Shown here in pieces: positions 42,872 through 51,822 of a stretch of DNA of 64,000 nucleotides. The notes under the pieces were generated by a model, which was not told where the DNA came from, ran no database searches, and was given only the letters and a program-made list of their open reading frames with translations. The DNA comes from an uncultured Muribaculaceae bacterium (GTDB lineage Bacteria > Bacteroidota > Bacteroidia > Bacteroidales > Muribaculaceae): assembly GCA_910586595.1 (NCBI GenBank), contig CAJUJB010000005.1, forward strand, positions 26,402 through 90,401, given 5' to 3'. The stretch's first letter is position 1. Every line of letters begins with the position of its first letter. Both the position numbers and the translations under genes were made by a program.

Positions 42872-43522
42872 ATGTCAAGTTTTATATCCCAACCAAAATT
42901 CATCAGCCCTATGTGCCTTCCCTCTTCAAGCACCTTAAAACTTTATGATGAGAGTACTCGCAAAGCAGCTCCCGGCACTCTGCTGGATGCCTTGCACCGT
43001 CGTCATTCATCCAGAACATTTTCCCCGCAGGAGCTTTCTTTGCGACATTTGTCACGTATTATGTGGGCTGCCAATGGGGTCAATAGAGCCGATGGTCACC
43101 ATACAAGTCCGAGTGCCATGGGGCTTGATACTCTTAGGATTTATGCAATTCTACAAAAAGGTGTATATTTGTATCATCCGGAGAGCGATGAATTAGAAGA
43201 AATTGCAGCTGGCGATTTCAGAGGAATGGCTGGTGGACAGGATTTTGTATGTTCTGCTCCACTTAACATAGCTATTTATGCCGATTACTCTTCGTTTGTA
43301 ACTGGAAATCCTGAAGTTGACCAAAGCTTGGCTGGCCATGAAAATCAAATGGCAGCCCTAGATGCCGGAGCCTCAGCTCAAAATATCTATCTTTACTGCG
43401 CATCTGAGGGAATTCACGTAGTAGAAAGAATGATGATGGACGGCAAAGCGTTTGCTGAAGCGTTTGCTTTGCCGTCCACTTACCATTTTCAAGTAGCTAT
43501 GACTGTGGGATATGCCGAATAG
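42872..43522 (+). CDS. Nitroreductase family protein
   Basis: A 216-residue FMN-dependent oxidoreductase of the nitroreductase/SagB type. Features: ALHRRHSSRTFSPQELSLRHLSRIMWAANGV (FMN phosphate Arg-His-Ser-Arg region, named here by its ends ALHRRHSSRTF and SRIMWAANGV), the HHTSPSAMGLDTLRIYAI segment and GASAQNIYLYCASEGIHVV. Proteins of this fold reduce nitro groups, quinones or oxidise thiazolines; the substrate cannot be told. The start could also be the ATG at 42911 (MCLPSSS), since the region upstream of 42872 holds a palindrome and no convincing promoter. The 3' end overlaps the convergent PurF-like gene by 26 bp. Confidence 0.85.
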   Translation: MSSFISQPKFISPMCLPSSSTLKLYDESTRKAAPGTLLDALHRRHSSRTFSPQELSLRHLSRIMWAANGVNRADGHHTSPSAMGLDTLRIYAILQKGVYLYHPESDELEEIAAGDFRGMAGGQDFVCSAPLNIAIYADYSSFVTGNPEVDQSLAGHENQMAALDAGASAQNIYLYCASEGIHVVERMMMDGKAFAEAFALPSTYHFQVAMTVGYAE

Positions 43523-45395
43523 CCCGGCAACGGTTATAATAATCGACGTATGCCCTATTCACCATCCTTATACCACCGGGGGTTGGATAGTTTCCTGAGA
43601 AATACCAGTCGCCAGGACAATCTGGTATAGCTTTATGAAGCCCGTCAAGAGTTTGGAATACTAATTCTACTCTTGCGTGAATATCTGGGGGTGTCAGCAT
43701 CTCAGCCATTCGCCGTGAAATATGTTCGTCATCGAACTTATCATATAGTTCTTTGACGACATTCACTTGCTCAGATGTGTCGTGCTCAAGATTGTGCAGC
43801 GCTTTTAAGTATACCTCATCAAGCAAATGTGATAATCCTTCTGATTCCAGCAATGAGATTAAAGCTCGGAAGGCTGCCAGTTCGTCAAGATTAGGCATAT
43901 CTATGCCATAATAATCAGGGTACCTTACTTGAGGTGATGAAGACACCACAATTATTCTTTCTGGTTTTAGTCTGTCCAGAATACGGAGAATTGATTGTTT
44001 AAGCGTTGTGCCTCTCACAATACTGTCGTCAATGACAACCAGAGTATCTTCACCAGTGCGTATACACCCATAAGTTACGTCGTATACATGGGTGGCCAAA
44101 TCATTGCGTGAGCTTCCTTCTGCGATGAACGTGCGGAGTTTTATATCCTTTATCGCAATTTTCTCCGTACGGATCTTTCGCTTGAGAATGGCTTCAATTT
44201 TTTCGTCGCTCAAGGTACCCGTATTGGCCAACGCCAGTATTTCATCCCGGCGTTTCTCATCCAATCTACGGGTAAGTTCCTCTATCATTCCCATAAATGC
44301 AACTTCAGCAGTGTTGGGTATGAAAGAGAAAACTGTCCGGTCAAATCTATCGTCAATCATCCGGCATAGATCTGGCACAATATTCGCGCCGAGTCTTTTT
44401 CGTTCTTTATAGATATCGGCGTCACTACCGCGGGAAAAGTAGACACGCTCAAACGAACATCTTTGATTTGAGGCTTCTGGTAAAATACGCTTGGTCTCAA
44501 CCTTGCCATCCTGACTGATTAACAATGCACATCCTGGCGCGAGTTCCTTTACTTCATCAAAAGGCACATTAAACACCGTCTGTATCACAGGCCTTTCAGA
44601 AGCTATTACCGCAATCTCGTCATTGCAAAAATAGAAGGCAGGGCGTATACCACGCGGATCACGCAGAACGAATGATGACCCAGAACCAGTTACTCCACAT
44701 ATTGTATATCCTCCATCCCAATGAGGAGCTGACTCGGCGAGCACATTTGCCAAATTAAGCTGTTCTTCAATCTTGCGGGCCAATTCAGGATCGCGTAGAG
44801 TGTCACGATATGTGCGATAAATTCGGTGGTTTTCCTTATCTAAGGCATTTCCGATTTGCTCCAGAAGAAGAACGGTATCACTATAGATACGTGGATGTTG
44901 ACCAGTCGAAATGATTTTCGCAAAAATCTCGTCAACATTAGTCATGTTGAAGTTACCGCATAACATTAGTGCACGAGATCGCCAGTTATTACGGCGTAAG
45001 AAGGGATGGGTGTATTCAAGCCCGCTCCTGCCGGTAGTACTGTATCGCAAGTGCCCCATATAAATCTCTCCGATAAATGGAGCGTACTTTTCCACGTTCT
45101 CGCTTGGCAAACTGTTTACCTTCGCTGGTAAGCGGTTTCCAACCGATGCAAAAATTTCATCAATTGCACCGGTACCTAATGCTCGTTCGCGATATACATA
45201 GTCGTGTCCGGGAGGAGTATTCAGTTTAACCACTCCTATGCCCGCGGCCTCCTGACCGCGGTTATGCTGTTTCTCCATAAGGAGATAAAGGCGGTCGAGG
45301 GCATAGGTGTAAGTTCCGTAATGTTCTTTATAGTACGAAAGTGGTTTAAGCAGGCGGATCATCGCCACACCACATTCATGCTTGAGTGGTTCCAT
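43497..45395 (-). CDS. PurF-like amidophosphoribosyltransferase family protein
   Basis: A 632-residue protein combining an N-terminal class II glutaminase with a C-terminal phosphoribosyltransferase domain, the arrangement of PurF. The nucleophile Cys follows a 7-residue leader (MEPLKHECGVAM), the glutamine-site residues are in NRGQEAAGIG and MGHLRYSTTG, and the PRPP loop is VVIDDSIVRGTTLKQSI with the following VSSSPQVRYPDYYGIDM. It is about 130 residues longer than classical PurF, mostly through insertions and a C-terminal helical extension, so it may be a divergent paralogue rather than the housekeeping enzyme. Its ATG directly abuts the glutamine synthetase stop, linking glutamine supply and use. 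Confidence 0.85.
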   Translation of the reverse strand: MEPLKHECGVAMIRLLKPLSYYKEHYGTYTYALDRLYLLMEKQHNRGQEAAGIGVVKLNTPPGHDYVYRERALGTGAIDEIFASVGNRLPAKVNSLPSENVEKYAPFIGEIYMGHLRYSTTGRSGLEYTHPFLRRNNWRSRALMLCGNFNMTNVDEIFAKIISTGQHPRIYSDTVLLLEQIGNALDKENHRIYRTYRDTLRDPELARKIEEQLNLANVLAESAPHWDGGYTICGVTGSGSSFVLRDPRGIRPAFYFCNDEIAVIASERPVIQTVFNVPFDEVKELAPGCALLISQDGKVETKRILPEASNQRCSFERVYFSRGSDADIYKERKRLGANIVPDLCRMIDDRFDRTVFSFIPNTAEVAFMGMIEELTRRLDEKRRDEILALANTGTLSDEKIEAILKRKIRTEKIAIKDIKLRTFIAEGSSRNDLATHVYDVTYGCIRTGEDTLVVIDDSIVRGTTLKQSILRILDRLKPERIIVVSSSPQVRYPDYYGIDMPNLDELAAFRALISLLESEGLSHLLDEVYLKALHNLEHDTSEQVNVVKELYDKFDDEHISRRMAEMLTPPDIHARVELVFQTLDGLHKAIPDCPGDWYFSGNYPTPGGIRMVNRAYVDYYNRCRAIRHIPQS

Positions 45396-47585
45396 TTAGC
45401 GTATAAAGAGCAGTTCGCGGTATTTGGGAAGAGGCCACATTTCGTTGTCCACCATTAATTCGAGTTTGTCGATATTATAGCGGATTGTTTCCATTGCCGG
45501 AACTACGGTGTCGTGATAGGCGATGGCTTTTTCGCGTTCAGCACTGATATTGTTAGCCTTTTTCCGTGCGTTAACCATTTCGGCTACCAAGGTTTTGATA
45601 AGGCCCATGTGATGCGAGATCTTCTCAATTGTATCAAGGTCGCATTTCGCCATTTCATTAGCTCGTTCACCAAAGAGGTCACGGAGCTTGACAACATTGT
45701 CTACGAGCATAGACTGATACCGGGTGGCCACAGGGATGATATGGTTGAGGGCGAGATCGCCGAGTACGCGAGCCTCAATTTGTATTTTCTTGGTGTATAT
45801 CTCCCATTTAACTTCATTGCGTGCTTCGAGTTCTGGTCGTGAGAGAACCTTAGTTTGCTCGAACATCTTGACTGACGAAGGTGATAGATATGCATCGAAC
45901 ATGAGGGGCGCTGATGTCTCGCAGTCGAGTCCACGGCGGGCGGCCTCTTCTTTCCATTCGTCGCTGTAACCATTTCCATCAAAGTGGATGGCTTTCGACT
46001 CCTTAATCAAGGTTCGGACTTCTCTAAGGATTGCATCAGTGAGTTTAGCGCCATTTTTAACGGCTTCATCGACTTTCTGCTTGAAGATTTCGAGCTGTTC
46101 GGCAACGGCCGCATTGAGCACAATCATGGCAGATGCACAGTTGGCAGACGAACCAACAGCACGGAACTCGAAACGATTGCCTGTAAATGCGAAAGGTGAC
46201 GTGCGGTTGCGGTCTGTATTATCAAGCATAATCTCCGGAATCTGTGCCAAGCCCAGAGAATACTCTGATTTTTTCTTCAGATCGGAGAGGTCTGCTTCAT
46301 CACTGTTTTCAAGTTGGTCGAGAATAGCGGCCAGCTGGCTTCCTGTAAAGATTGATATAATTGCTGGAGGAGCTTCATTAGCACCAAGTCGATGTGAGTT
46401 GGTCGCCGACATAATTGAAGCCTTTAGCAAGGCGTTATGTCGATGAACGGCAGCCATTACGTTCACTACAAATGTAATGAACTGAAGGTTGTCCATCGGT
46501 GTACGACCTGGAGCGAAAAGTTGTGCGCCGCGGTCTGTTCCAAGGCTCCAGTTATTGTGCTTGCCTGAGCCATTCACACCTGCAAAAGGCTTTTCATGCA
46601 GGAGAACACGGAAGTTATGACGACGTGCCACTTCATTCATTACAGAAATGAGAAGCAGGTTGTGGTCATTGGCAAGATTTGTCTCCTCATATATAGGTGC
46701 ACACTCAAATTGATTTGGAGCTACTTCATTATGGCGTGTCTTGACAGGGATTCCAAGACGGTGGCATCTGATTTCGAGATCAAGCATGAAGGCTTCTACA
46801 CGCGAAGGAATCGAGCCGAAATAATGGTCTTCCAGCTGCTGGTTTTTGGGGCTTTCATGGCCCATAAGCGTGCGGCCTGTCATTACAAGGTCTGGACGTG
46901 CACTATAGAGCGATTCATCCACAAGGAAATACTCTTGCTCCCAGCCGAGGAATGATGTTACATGTTTTACTTCCGGATCGAAATACTTTGCAACCGCTGT
47001 TGCCGCTTTGTCTACGGCATTCAGCGCGCGGAGAAGAGGCGTTTTATAGTCGAGTGATTCCCCTGTGTAGGAAATAAAGATTGTCGGAATACATAAGGTC
47101 TGGTCGAGTATGAACGCGGGCGAAGATATATCCCAAGCGGAATAGCCTCGGGCTTCGAATGTGTTGCGGATACCTCCATTGGGGAAACTGGAGGCATCTG
47201 GCTCTTGTTGTACAAGGAGTTTGCCTGAAAATTCTTCAATCACCCCGCCTTTGCCGTCGTGCTCGATAAAGGCATCATGTTTTTCTGCCGTACCCCCGGT
47301 TAGAGGTGCGAACCAGTGGGTGTAATGACGCACGCCATGTTCGGTAGCCCATCGGCGCATGCCTTCGGCTACACTGTCAGCAACTTGACGGTTGATTGGT
47401 TTTTTGTTCTCGATTGCGTCCACGAGTGCTTCATAAGTCGCTTTAGGAAGGTATTCAAACATAGTACGGCGGTTGAAGACAAGTTTGCCGTAATACTGAT
47501 CGGGGCGCTCGGCAGGAGTTTCGACAGCGACTGCTTTGCGGTCGAAAGCTTCCTCTACCATTTTGAATCGTAATGTTGTAGACAT
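45396..47585 (-). CDS. glnN: Glutamine synthetase type III
   Basis: Makes glutamine from glutamate, ammonia and ATP; type III enzymes are typical of Bacteroidetes and form large double-hexamer complexes. The 729-residue length from the start at 47585 (MSTTLRFKMVEEAFDRKAV) is right. Visible motifs are FAPLTGGTAEKHDAF, GFLGWEQEYFLVDESLY (active-site Glu), KTRHNEVAPNQFECAPIYEE, LHEKPFAGVNGSGKHNNWSL and NRTSPFAFTGNRFEFRAVGSS. An upstream ATG at 47684 is in the leader and encodes nothing like the family. The leader is about 210 nt long and contains a terminator-like hairpin; the PurF-like gene follows without a gap. Confidence 0.95.
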   Translation of the reverse strand: MSTTLRFKMVEEAFDRKAVAVETPAERPDQYYGKLVFNRRTMFEYLPKATYEALVDAIENKKPINRQVADSVAEGMRRWATEHGVRHYTHWFAPLTGGTAEKHDAFIEHDGKGGVIEEFSGKLLVQQEPDASSFPNGGIRNTFEARGYSAWDISSPAFILDQTLCIPTIFISYTGESLDYKTPLLRALNAVDKAATAVAKYFDPEVKHVTSFLGWEQEYFLVDESLYSARPDLVMTGRTLMGHESPKNQQLEDHYFGSIPSRVEAFMLDLEIRCHRLGIPVKTRHNEVAPNQFECAPIYEETNLANDHNLLLISVMNEVARRHNFRVLLHEKPFAGVNGSGKHNNWSLGTDRGAQLFAPGRTPMDNLQFITFVVNVMAAVHRHNALLKASIMSATNSHRLGANEAPPAIISIFTGSQLAAILDQLENSDEADLSDLKKKSEYSLGLAQIPEIMLDNTDRNRTSPFAFTGNRFEFRAVGSSANCASAMIVLNAAVAEQLEIFKQKVDEAVKNGAKLTDAILREVRTLIKESKAIHFDGNGYSDEWKEEAARRGLDCETSAPLMFDAYLSPSSVKMFEQTKVLSRPELEARNEVKWEIYTKKIQIEARVLGDLALNHIIPVATRYQSMLVDNVVKLRDLFGERANEMAKCDLDTIEKISHHMGLIKTLVAEMVNARKKANNISAEREKAIAYHDTVVPAMETIRYNIDKLELMVDNEMWPLPKYRELLFIR

Positions 47586-47613
47586 ATCCTGTTTTAAGTT
47601 GTAAGGGCTTCTT

Positions 47614-47652
47614 AAAAAAATCGCCCGGCTGTGCTGACGAGGCTCAGTCGGG
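47614..47652 (-). terminator. Terminator-like hairpin in the glnN leader (possible attenuator)
   Basis: Minus strand CCCGACT (47646-47652) pairs with AGCCGGG (47624-47630) with one mismatch, followed by CGA and seven Ts (47614-47620), about 30 nt before the glnN start. Another symmetric hairpin (CTGTCGG/CCGGCAG, 47710-47727) lies upstream in the leader. Suggests control by premature termination. Confidence 0.5.
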
Positions 47653-47804
47653 TTAACGGACGCGTGCGGTTGGGCGCAGAGCAATAAAAGGTGGCGTTGG
47701 TATAGGTGTCTGCCGGAATTCCGACAGCTTTGCAGAATCGATCAACTATTACCCGGCAGCGGGAGTGGAGCGAAATCTTCATACCTTTTTACCTTTTTCG
47801 GGTG

Positions 47805-47836
47805 CAAAGGTACAGATTTTACGCCACACCGCCAAA
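47805..47836 (-). promoter_or_regulatory. glnN promoter
   Basis: Minus strand TTTG (47833-47836), 20-bp spacer, TACCTTTG (47805-47812). The expected start near 47798 gives a leader of about 210 nt. Confidence 0.8.
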
Positions 47837-47913
47837 AAAATTTGGTTGGCTGCACATGTTTTTAAACAATTGCAGATTTCCCTCTGATTGAAGAAAAAAG
47901 TCTGCCATGAGTA

Positions 47914-47945
47914 TTTGGAGATGTAAAAGTTTCTCCGTACTTTTG
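47914..47945 (+). promoter_or_regulatory. Promoter of the lplA-gcv operon
   Basis: TTTG (47914-47917), 20-bp spacer, TACTTTTG (47938-47945). It lies inside the longer open frame starting at 47907, so translation must begin at 47964 or 47970. Confidence 0.8.
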
Positions 47946-47963
47946 GGCAGATTTAAATTTGAG

Positions 47964-48968
47964 ATGCGGATGATACATCTTGCACTGCCTGATTCTAATA
48001 CCCGAGCGCTCGCCTTTTACCTCGCCATGGAGGAATGGGCGGTGATGAATATGCCCCCGGACGATTATTTTTTTGCGTGGAGAGTAAATCCCACTGTGAT
48101 CTGTGGACGCAATCAAGATATTCGTGCTGAGGTTAACATCGAGTATTGTAATCAAGAAGGAATCGATATTGTAAGACGACGTTCTGGAGGAGGGTGTGTA
48201 TATGCCGACCTTAATAATTGGATGTTTTCATATCTTACCCCTTCTTCCGAGGTCGCATCCACTTTTTCACGTTATACATTGATGATTGCCGGCATGCTCC
48301 AGTCTCTGGGTTTTGATGCTAAGGCAAATGGTCGGAACGATATTCTTATCGGAGAAAGAAAAGTTGCCGGGAATGCATTTTATCATAAACCTGCATGGTC
48401 TATTGTTCATGGCACTATGCTCTGTGAGATTGATGCAGAACGCATGAGGAATGCCATTACCCCTTCCCGTGCCAAGCTTGAGTCAAAAGCCGTTAAATCT
48501 GTTGAAGCACGCATTACATGCTTGCGGGCTGAAGGGCTCGCCATGAGTGTCGAGGAGTTCGGGCAATATGCCGTGGCGTCTCTGACAAGTGGAAATGCAA
48601 GATATATTACGCAAGAGGAAATCCGTGAAATTGAATGTCTCGAGAAGAAATACTACGAACCGGCCTATCTTTGGGGGCAGAAACCTGCCAAAAATAAGGC
48701 AAGCTCTAATATAATAAGAAAAGAGGCTCGCTTTGAGAATGCCGGGGAGATTCACGCCGAAATAGAACTTTCCTCCGATTCAACGATAGCTTCGCTGAAT
48801 ATCACCGGGGATTTCTTTCTTTTGGATGATATTAATGCTAAATTAATCACACCTTTACAAGGAATCAAATATGATAGAGAGGCTTTGGATGCGAAATTGC
48901 AAACCCTTCGTCCTCAAGATATAATCGCAGGATTGACCTCCAATGCCCTACTCTCCTTATTAATATAG
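47964..48968 (+). CDS. lplA: Lipoate-protein ligase
   Basis: Attaches lipoate to the lysine of acceptor domains, here most likely the H protein encoded downstream. A 334-residue chain: the catalytic domain has WRVNPTVICGRNQDIRAEVN, the lipoyl-AMP loop RRRSGGGCVYADLNNWMFSYL and NDILIGERKVAGNAFYHKP with HGTMLCEIDAERM; the C-terminal ~90 residues form the small accessory domain. Start taken at 47964 (the ATG at 47970 is equally possible), just after the promoter. The gene is 22 bp before gcvT and opens the glycine cleavage operon, which fits salvage of exogenous lipoate. Confidence 0.9.
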   Translation: MRMIHLALPDSNTRALAFYLAMEEWAVMNMPPDDYFFAWRVNPTVICGRNQDIRAEVNIEYCNQEGIDIVRRRSGGGCVYADLNNWMFSYLTPSSEVASTFSRYTLMIAGMLQSLGFDAKANGRNDILIGERKVAGNAFYHKPAWSIVHGTMLCEIDAERMRNAITPSRAKLESKAVKSVEARITCLRAEGLAMSVEEFGQYAVASLTSGNARYITQEEIREIECLEKKYYEPAYLWGQKPAKNKASSNIIRKEARFENAGEIHAEIELSSDSTIASLNITGDFFLLDDINAKLITPLQGIKYDREALDAKLQTLRPQDIIAGLTSNALLSLLI

Positions 48969-48990
48969 TAGACTTACCACTAATTAAACT

Positions 48991-50082
48991 ATGGAAAACG
49001 AAATTAAAAAAACTTGTCTTCATGGAGAACATCGAGCACTGAACGCCCAGATGTCGCCCTTTGCAGGCTACGATATGCCTATAGAATACGAGGGGTTGGA
49101 TCTGGAGCATCAGGCTGTACGTACGGCTGTAGGCTTATTCGATGTATCACACATGGGCGAAGTCGACGTTGAAGGCCCCGAGGCTATACGTTTTGTTAAT
49201 CACATCTTTACCGGAGATGTCTCACTCATGCATGATGGGCAGGCTCTCTACGGCATGATGACTAATGAGCAAGGTGGTGTAGTTGACGATCTTCTGGTAT
49301 ACCGTAAAACCTCAGAGGCATTCCTCTTGGTTATCAATGCCGCCAATATAGAAAAGGACGTTGCCTGGATTGCGACGCATGCAATCGGCTATGATGTTAA
49401 GATCTCCGACCGCTGCAGCGACTATGGCCAGCTTGCGCTGCAAGGCCCCGAGAGTGAGCACATGTTGAAGCAAGTATTAGGAATTGACGGATCGGATCTG
49501 TCGTTCTATACCTTTAAAACACTTGAGGATGGAACCATTGTCAGCCGCACAGGCTATACCGGAGAAGATGGATTCGAAATATATTCTTCTCCGTCCACTA
49601 TAGTGGATATGTGGAAAAAACTTATAGCATCTGGTGTGACTCCTTGTGGCCTGGGATGTCGTGACACACTTCGCTTCGAAGCTGGCCTACCTCTATATGG
49701 CGACGAGCTGGCTGATGATATTACTCCTCTGGAAGCCGGACTTGGTATGTTTGTGAAGCTTGATAAACCAGAAGGATTTATCGGCGTAGACGTACTTAAA
49801 GCGCAGAAAATAGAAGGTGTGAAACGCAAATTGGTTGGGCTCGAATTAGCGGGGGGCGCCACTGCCCGTCATGGATTTGAAGTCCTTGATATGGAAGGCG
49901 CTGTAGTCGGGCATATAACTACGGGGTATAATTCAATATCTGTAGGAAAGAATATTGCTATGGCTCTTGTGGATGCTCGCTATGGAACTCTCGGTACTGA
50001 ACTACAGGTAAGAATACGTCGTAAAACAGTGCCAGCTATTGTCGTTAAAAAAAGGTTCTACACTCCTAACTATAAAAAATAA
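48991..50082 (+). CDS. gcvT: Glycine cleavage system T protein (aminomethyltransferase)
   Basis: Transfers the methylene carbon from the H-protein-bound intermediate to tetrahydrofolate, releasing ammonia. The 363-residue protein shows HRALNAQMSPFAGYDMPIEY, the folate region VGLFDVSHMGEVDVEGPEA, YGMMTNEQGGVVDDLLVYR (catalytic Asp), GQLALQGPES, SRTGYTGEDGFEIY and ARYGTLGTELQVRIRRK. Follows lplA by 22 bp and precedes gcvH by 20 bp. Confidence 0.96.
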   Translation: MENEIKKTCLHGEHRALNAQMSPFAGYDMPIEYEGLDLEHQAVRTAVGLFDVSHMGEVDVEGPEAIRFVNHIFTGDVSLMHDGQALYGMMTNEQGGVVDDLLVYRKTSEAFLLVINAANIEKDVAWIATHAIGYDVKISDRCSDYGQLALQGPESEHMLKQVLGIDGSDLSFYTFKTLEDGTIVSRTGYTGEDGFEIYSSPSTIVDMWKKLIASGVTPCGLGCRDTLRFEAGLPLYGDELADDITPLEAGLGMFVKLDKPEGFIGVDVLKAQKIEGVKRKLVGLELAGGATARHGFEVLDMEGAVVGHITTGYNSISVGKNIAMALVDARYGTLGTELQVRIRRKTVPAIVVKKRFYTPNYKK

Positions 50083-50102
50083 CTCTAACCCTAATTAATA
50101 TC

Positions 50103-50477
50103 ATGTCAACAATTTATTATCTCCCTACGCACGAATACATCAAAGTTGATGGTGAAAACGGATATATCGGTATATCTGAATACGCAGCTAAGCAGCTCGG
50201 AGCTGTTACATATGTAGATATGCCGGAAGAAGGCGACGAACTGACTGCTGGTGAAGAATTCGGAGCTGTAGAAAGCCGAAAGGCCGCATCGGATCTCTTT
50301 GCTCCGGTTTCGGGCGAAGTGCTGGAAGTTAACGAGGAACTGGTCGATAATCCCAAATTGATCAATAATGCACCTCTCGAAGCATGGATAATCAAGGTAA
50401 AGATAAACGATCCCGGAGAGCTTAAAGCGCTCATGGATCAGGAGGCTTATGACCATTTTTGCGAAATTGAGCATTAA
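50103..50477 (+). CDS. gcvH: Glycine cleavage system H protein
   Basis: Small lipoyl carrier that shuttles the aminomethyl group between P, T and L proteins. At 124 residues it is the usual size. The lipoylated residue is K60 in GAVESRKAASDLFAPVSG; the N-terminal YLPTHEYIKVDGENGYIGIS is characteristic. The lipoate ligase of the same operon is the probable modifying enzyme. The stop is only 7 bp from gcvPA. Confidence 0.97.
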   Translation: MSTIYYLPTHEYIKVDGENGYIGISEYAAKQLGAVTYVDMPEEGDELTAGEEFGAVESRKAASDLFAPVSGEVLEVNEELVDNPKLINNAPLEAWIIKVKINDPGELKALMDQEAYDHFCEIEH

Positions 50478-50484
50478 TTAGTCT

Positions 50485-51819
50485 ATGAATCCTCACCGTT
50501 ATCTTCCTCAGACAACGGAAGACATAAAGGTGATGCTGGAGCGCTGCGGAGTAGAAACTATTGAAGATTTATATTCCGATATAGATCCGAAGTTGCGCCT
50601 TAAGCAACCTTATGACCTCCCTACATATATGAGCGAGCCTGAAGTAGACCGTTACTTCGGTGAGCTTGCAAAGCTTAACCGCGAAATGACTATTTTCGCT
50701 GGTGCTGGCTATTACTATCACTATACGCCCGCTGCAATTGGCGCGATATTGAGTCGCTCAGAGTTTCAAACAGCGTATACTCCCTATCAACCCGAGATTT
50801 CTCAAGGTACTCTCCAATATATTTTTGAATACCAGAGCCTGATGTGTGAGCTTACTGGCATGGATGTAAGCAATGCATCAATGTATGACGGTGCAACTGC
50901 CACAGCTGAAGCCATGATTATGGCAGTAAACGCATCCAAGCGTAAGCGTAGGGTTCTCCTTTCTGCAACTGTGGCACCTGCTGTCGCCCAGGTATGTGCG
51001 ACATACGCCTCTGGTGCTGGAATCATAATGGAAGTCATTCCAGAAGATTGTGGCGTTATGTCGCGGGAGGCATTAAAAGAAATGCTTGAAGCCGGAGACG
51101 TGGCAGCCGTTATTGTCGCTTCACCGAATTATTTCGGTATATTGGAGGACTTTGAAGGTATTGCAGACCTTTGCCATGCCAAGAAGGCTCTTTTTATAAT
51201 GAATTGCCACGCGTCTGCATTAGGGGTAATTCGTACTCCCGGAGAATGGGGCGCAGATATCGCCTGTGGTGAGGCTCAGTCTCTTGGAATGCCTCTCAAT
51301 TATGGTGGGCCTTATCTGGGGTATCTATGTTGCCGGAAAGCTCTTATGCGTAAAGTGCCGGGTCGAATTGTCGGAGCAACTATAGATGCCTCCGGTCAAC
51401 GTTCTTTTGTGTTGACCCTGCAGGCTCGTGAGCAACACATCCGTCGCCAAAAAGCTACCTCGAATATCTGTTCAAACCAAGGCATGATGACTCTTCATGC
51501 CGCCATGTACCTTAGTTTGATGGGAGCTGAAGGTTTGAGAAAGGTCAATCGTCTTGGCGCTGACGCAGCCCACGCATTGGCTCAGAAGTTAGTCGCCACA
51601 GGAAAAGCTTCCCTGAAGTATCCCGACAAGCCTTATCTTAATGAATTTGCATTAGAAATTTCAGAGCCTTATACTGCTGAGAGATGGTTAGCTGCATTAG
51701 CTTCTAAGGGAATATTAGGAGGTGTGCAGCTTACGGAGAGTTCGATTTTAATCGCAGCTACCGAGATGTGTTCTCCGGCAGACGTAGATAAGTATGTCTC
51801 TATTATAAAAAGCTTGTAA
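50485..51819 (+). CDS. gcvPA: Glycine dehydrogenase (decarboxylating) subunit 1
   Basis: N-terminal half of the P protein, encoded separately. The 444-residue chain has HRYLPQTTEDIKVMLERCGV, YHYTPAAIGAILSRSEFQTA, ISQGTLQYIFEYQSLM and DASGQRSFVLTLQAREQHIRR (named here by ends DASGQRSF and AREQHIRR). It lacks the PLP lysine, which lies in subunit 2, and forms an alpha2-beta2 complex with it. Many Bacteroidales encode a fused P protein, so the split form is notable. Spacing to gcvPB is 3 bp. Confidence 0.95.
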   Translation: MNPHRYLPQTTEDIKVMLERCGVETIEDLYSDIDPKLRLKQPYDLPTYMSEPEVDRYFGELAKLNREMTIFAGAGYYYHYTPAAIGAILSRSEFQTAYTPYQPEISQGTLQYIFEYQSLMCELTGMDVSNASMYDGATATAEAMIMAVNASKRKRRVLLSATVAPAVAQVCATYASGAGIIMEVIPEDCGVMSREALKEMLEAGDVAAVIVASPNYFGILEDFEGIADLCHAKKALFIMNCHASALGVIRTPGEWGADIACGEAQSLGMPLNYGGPYLGYLCCRKALMRKVPGRIVGATIDASGQRSFVLTLQAREQHIRRQKATSNICSNQGMMTLHAAMYLSLMGAEGLRKVNRLGADAAHALAQKLVATGKASLKYPDKPYLNEFALEISEPYTAERWLAALASKGILGGVQLTESSILIAATEMCSPADVDKYVSIIKSL

Positions 51820-51822
51820 GTC

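Noticed and set aside
47585..47684. N-terminal extension of glutamine synthetase III
   Set aside because: The extra codons lie in the leader and contain the terminator-like hairpin; family proteins begin at the chosen start.
48800..48990. Glycine riboswitch ahead of gcvT
   Set aside because: The gcvT upstream gap is only 22 bp and the operon leader before lplA is about 12 nt, too short for a riboswitch.
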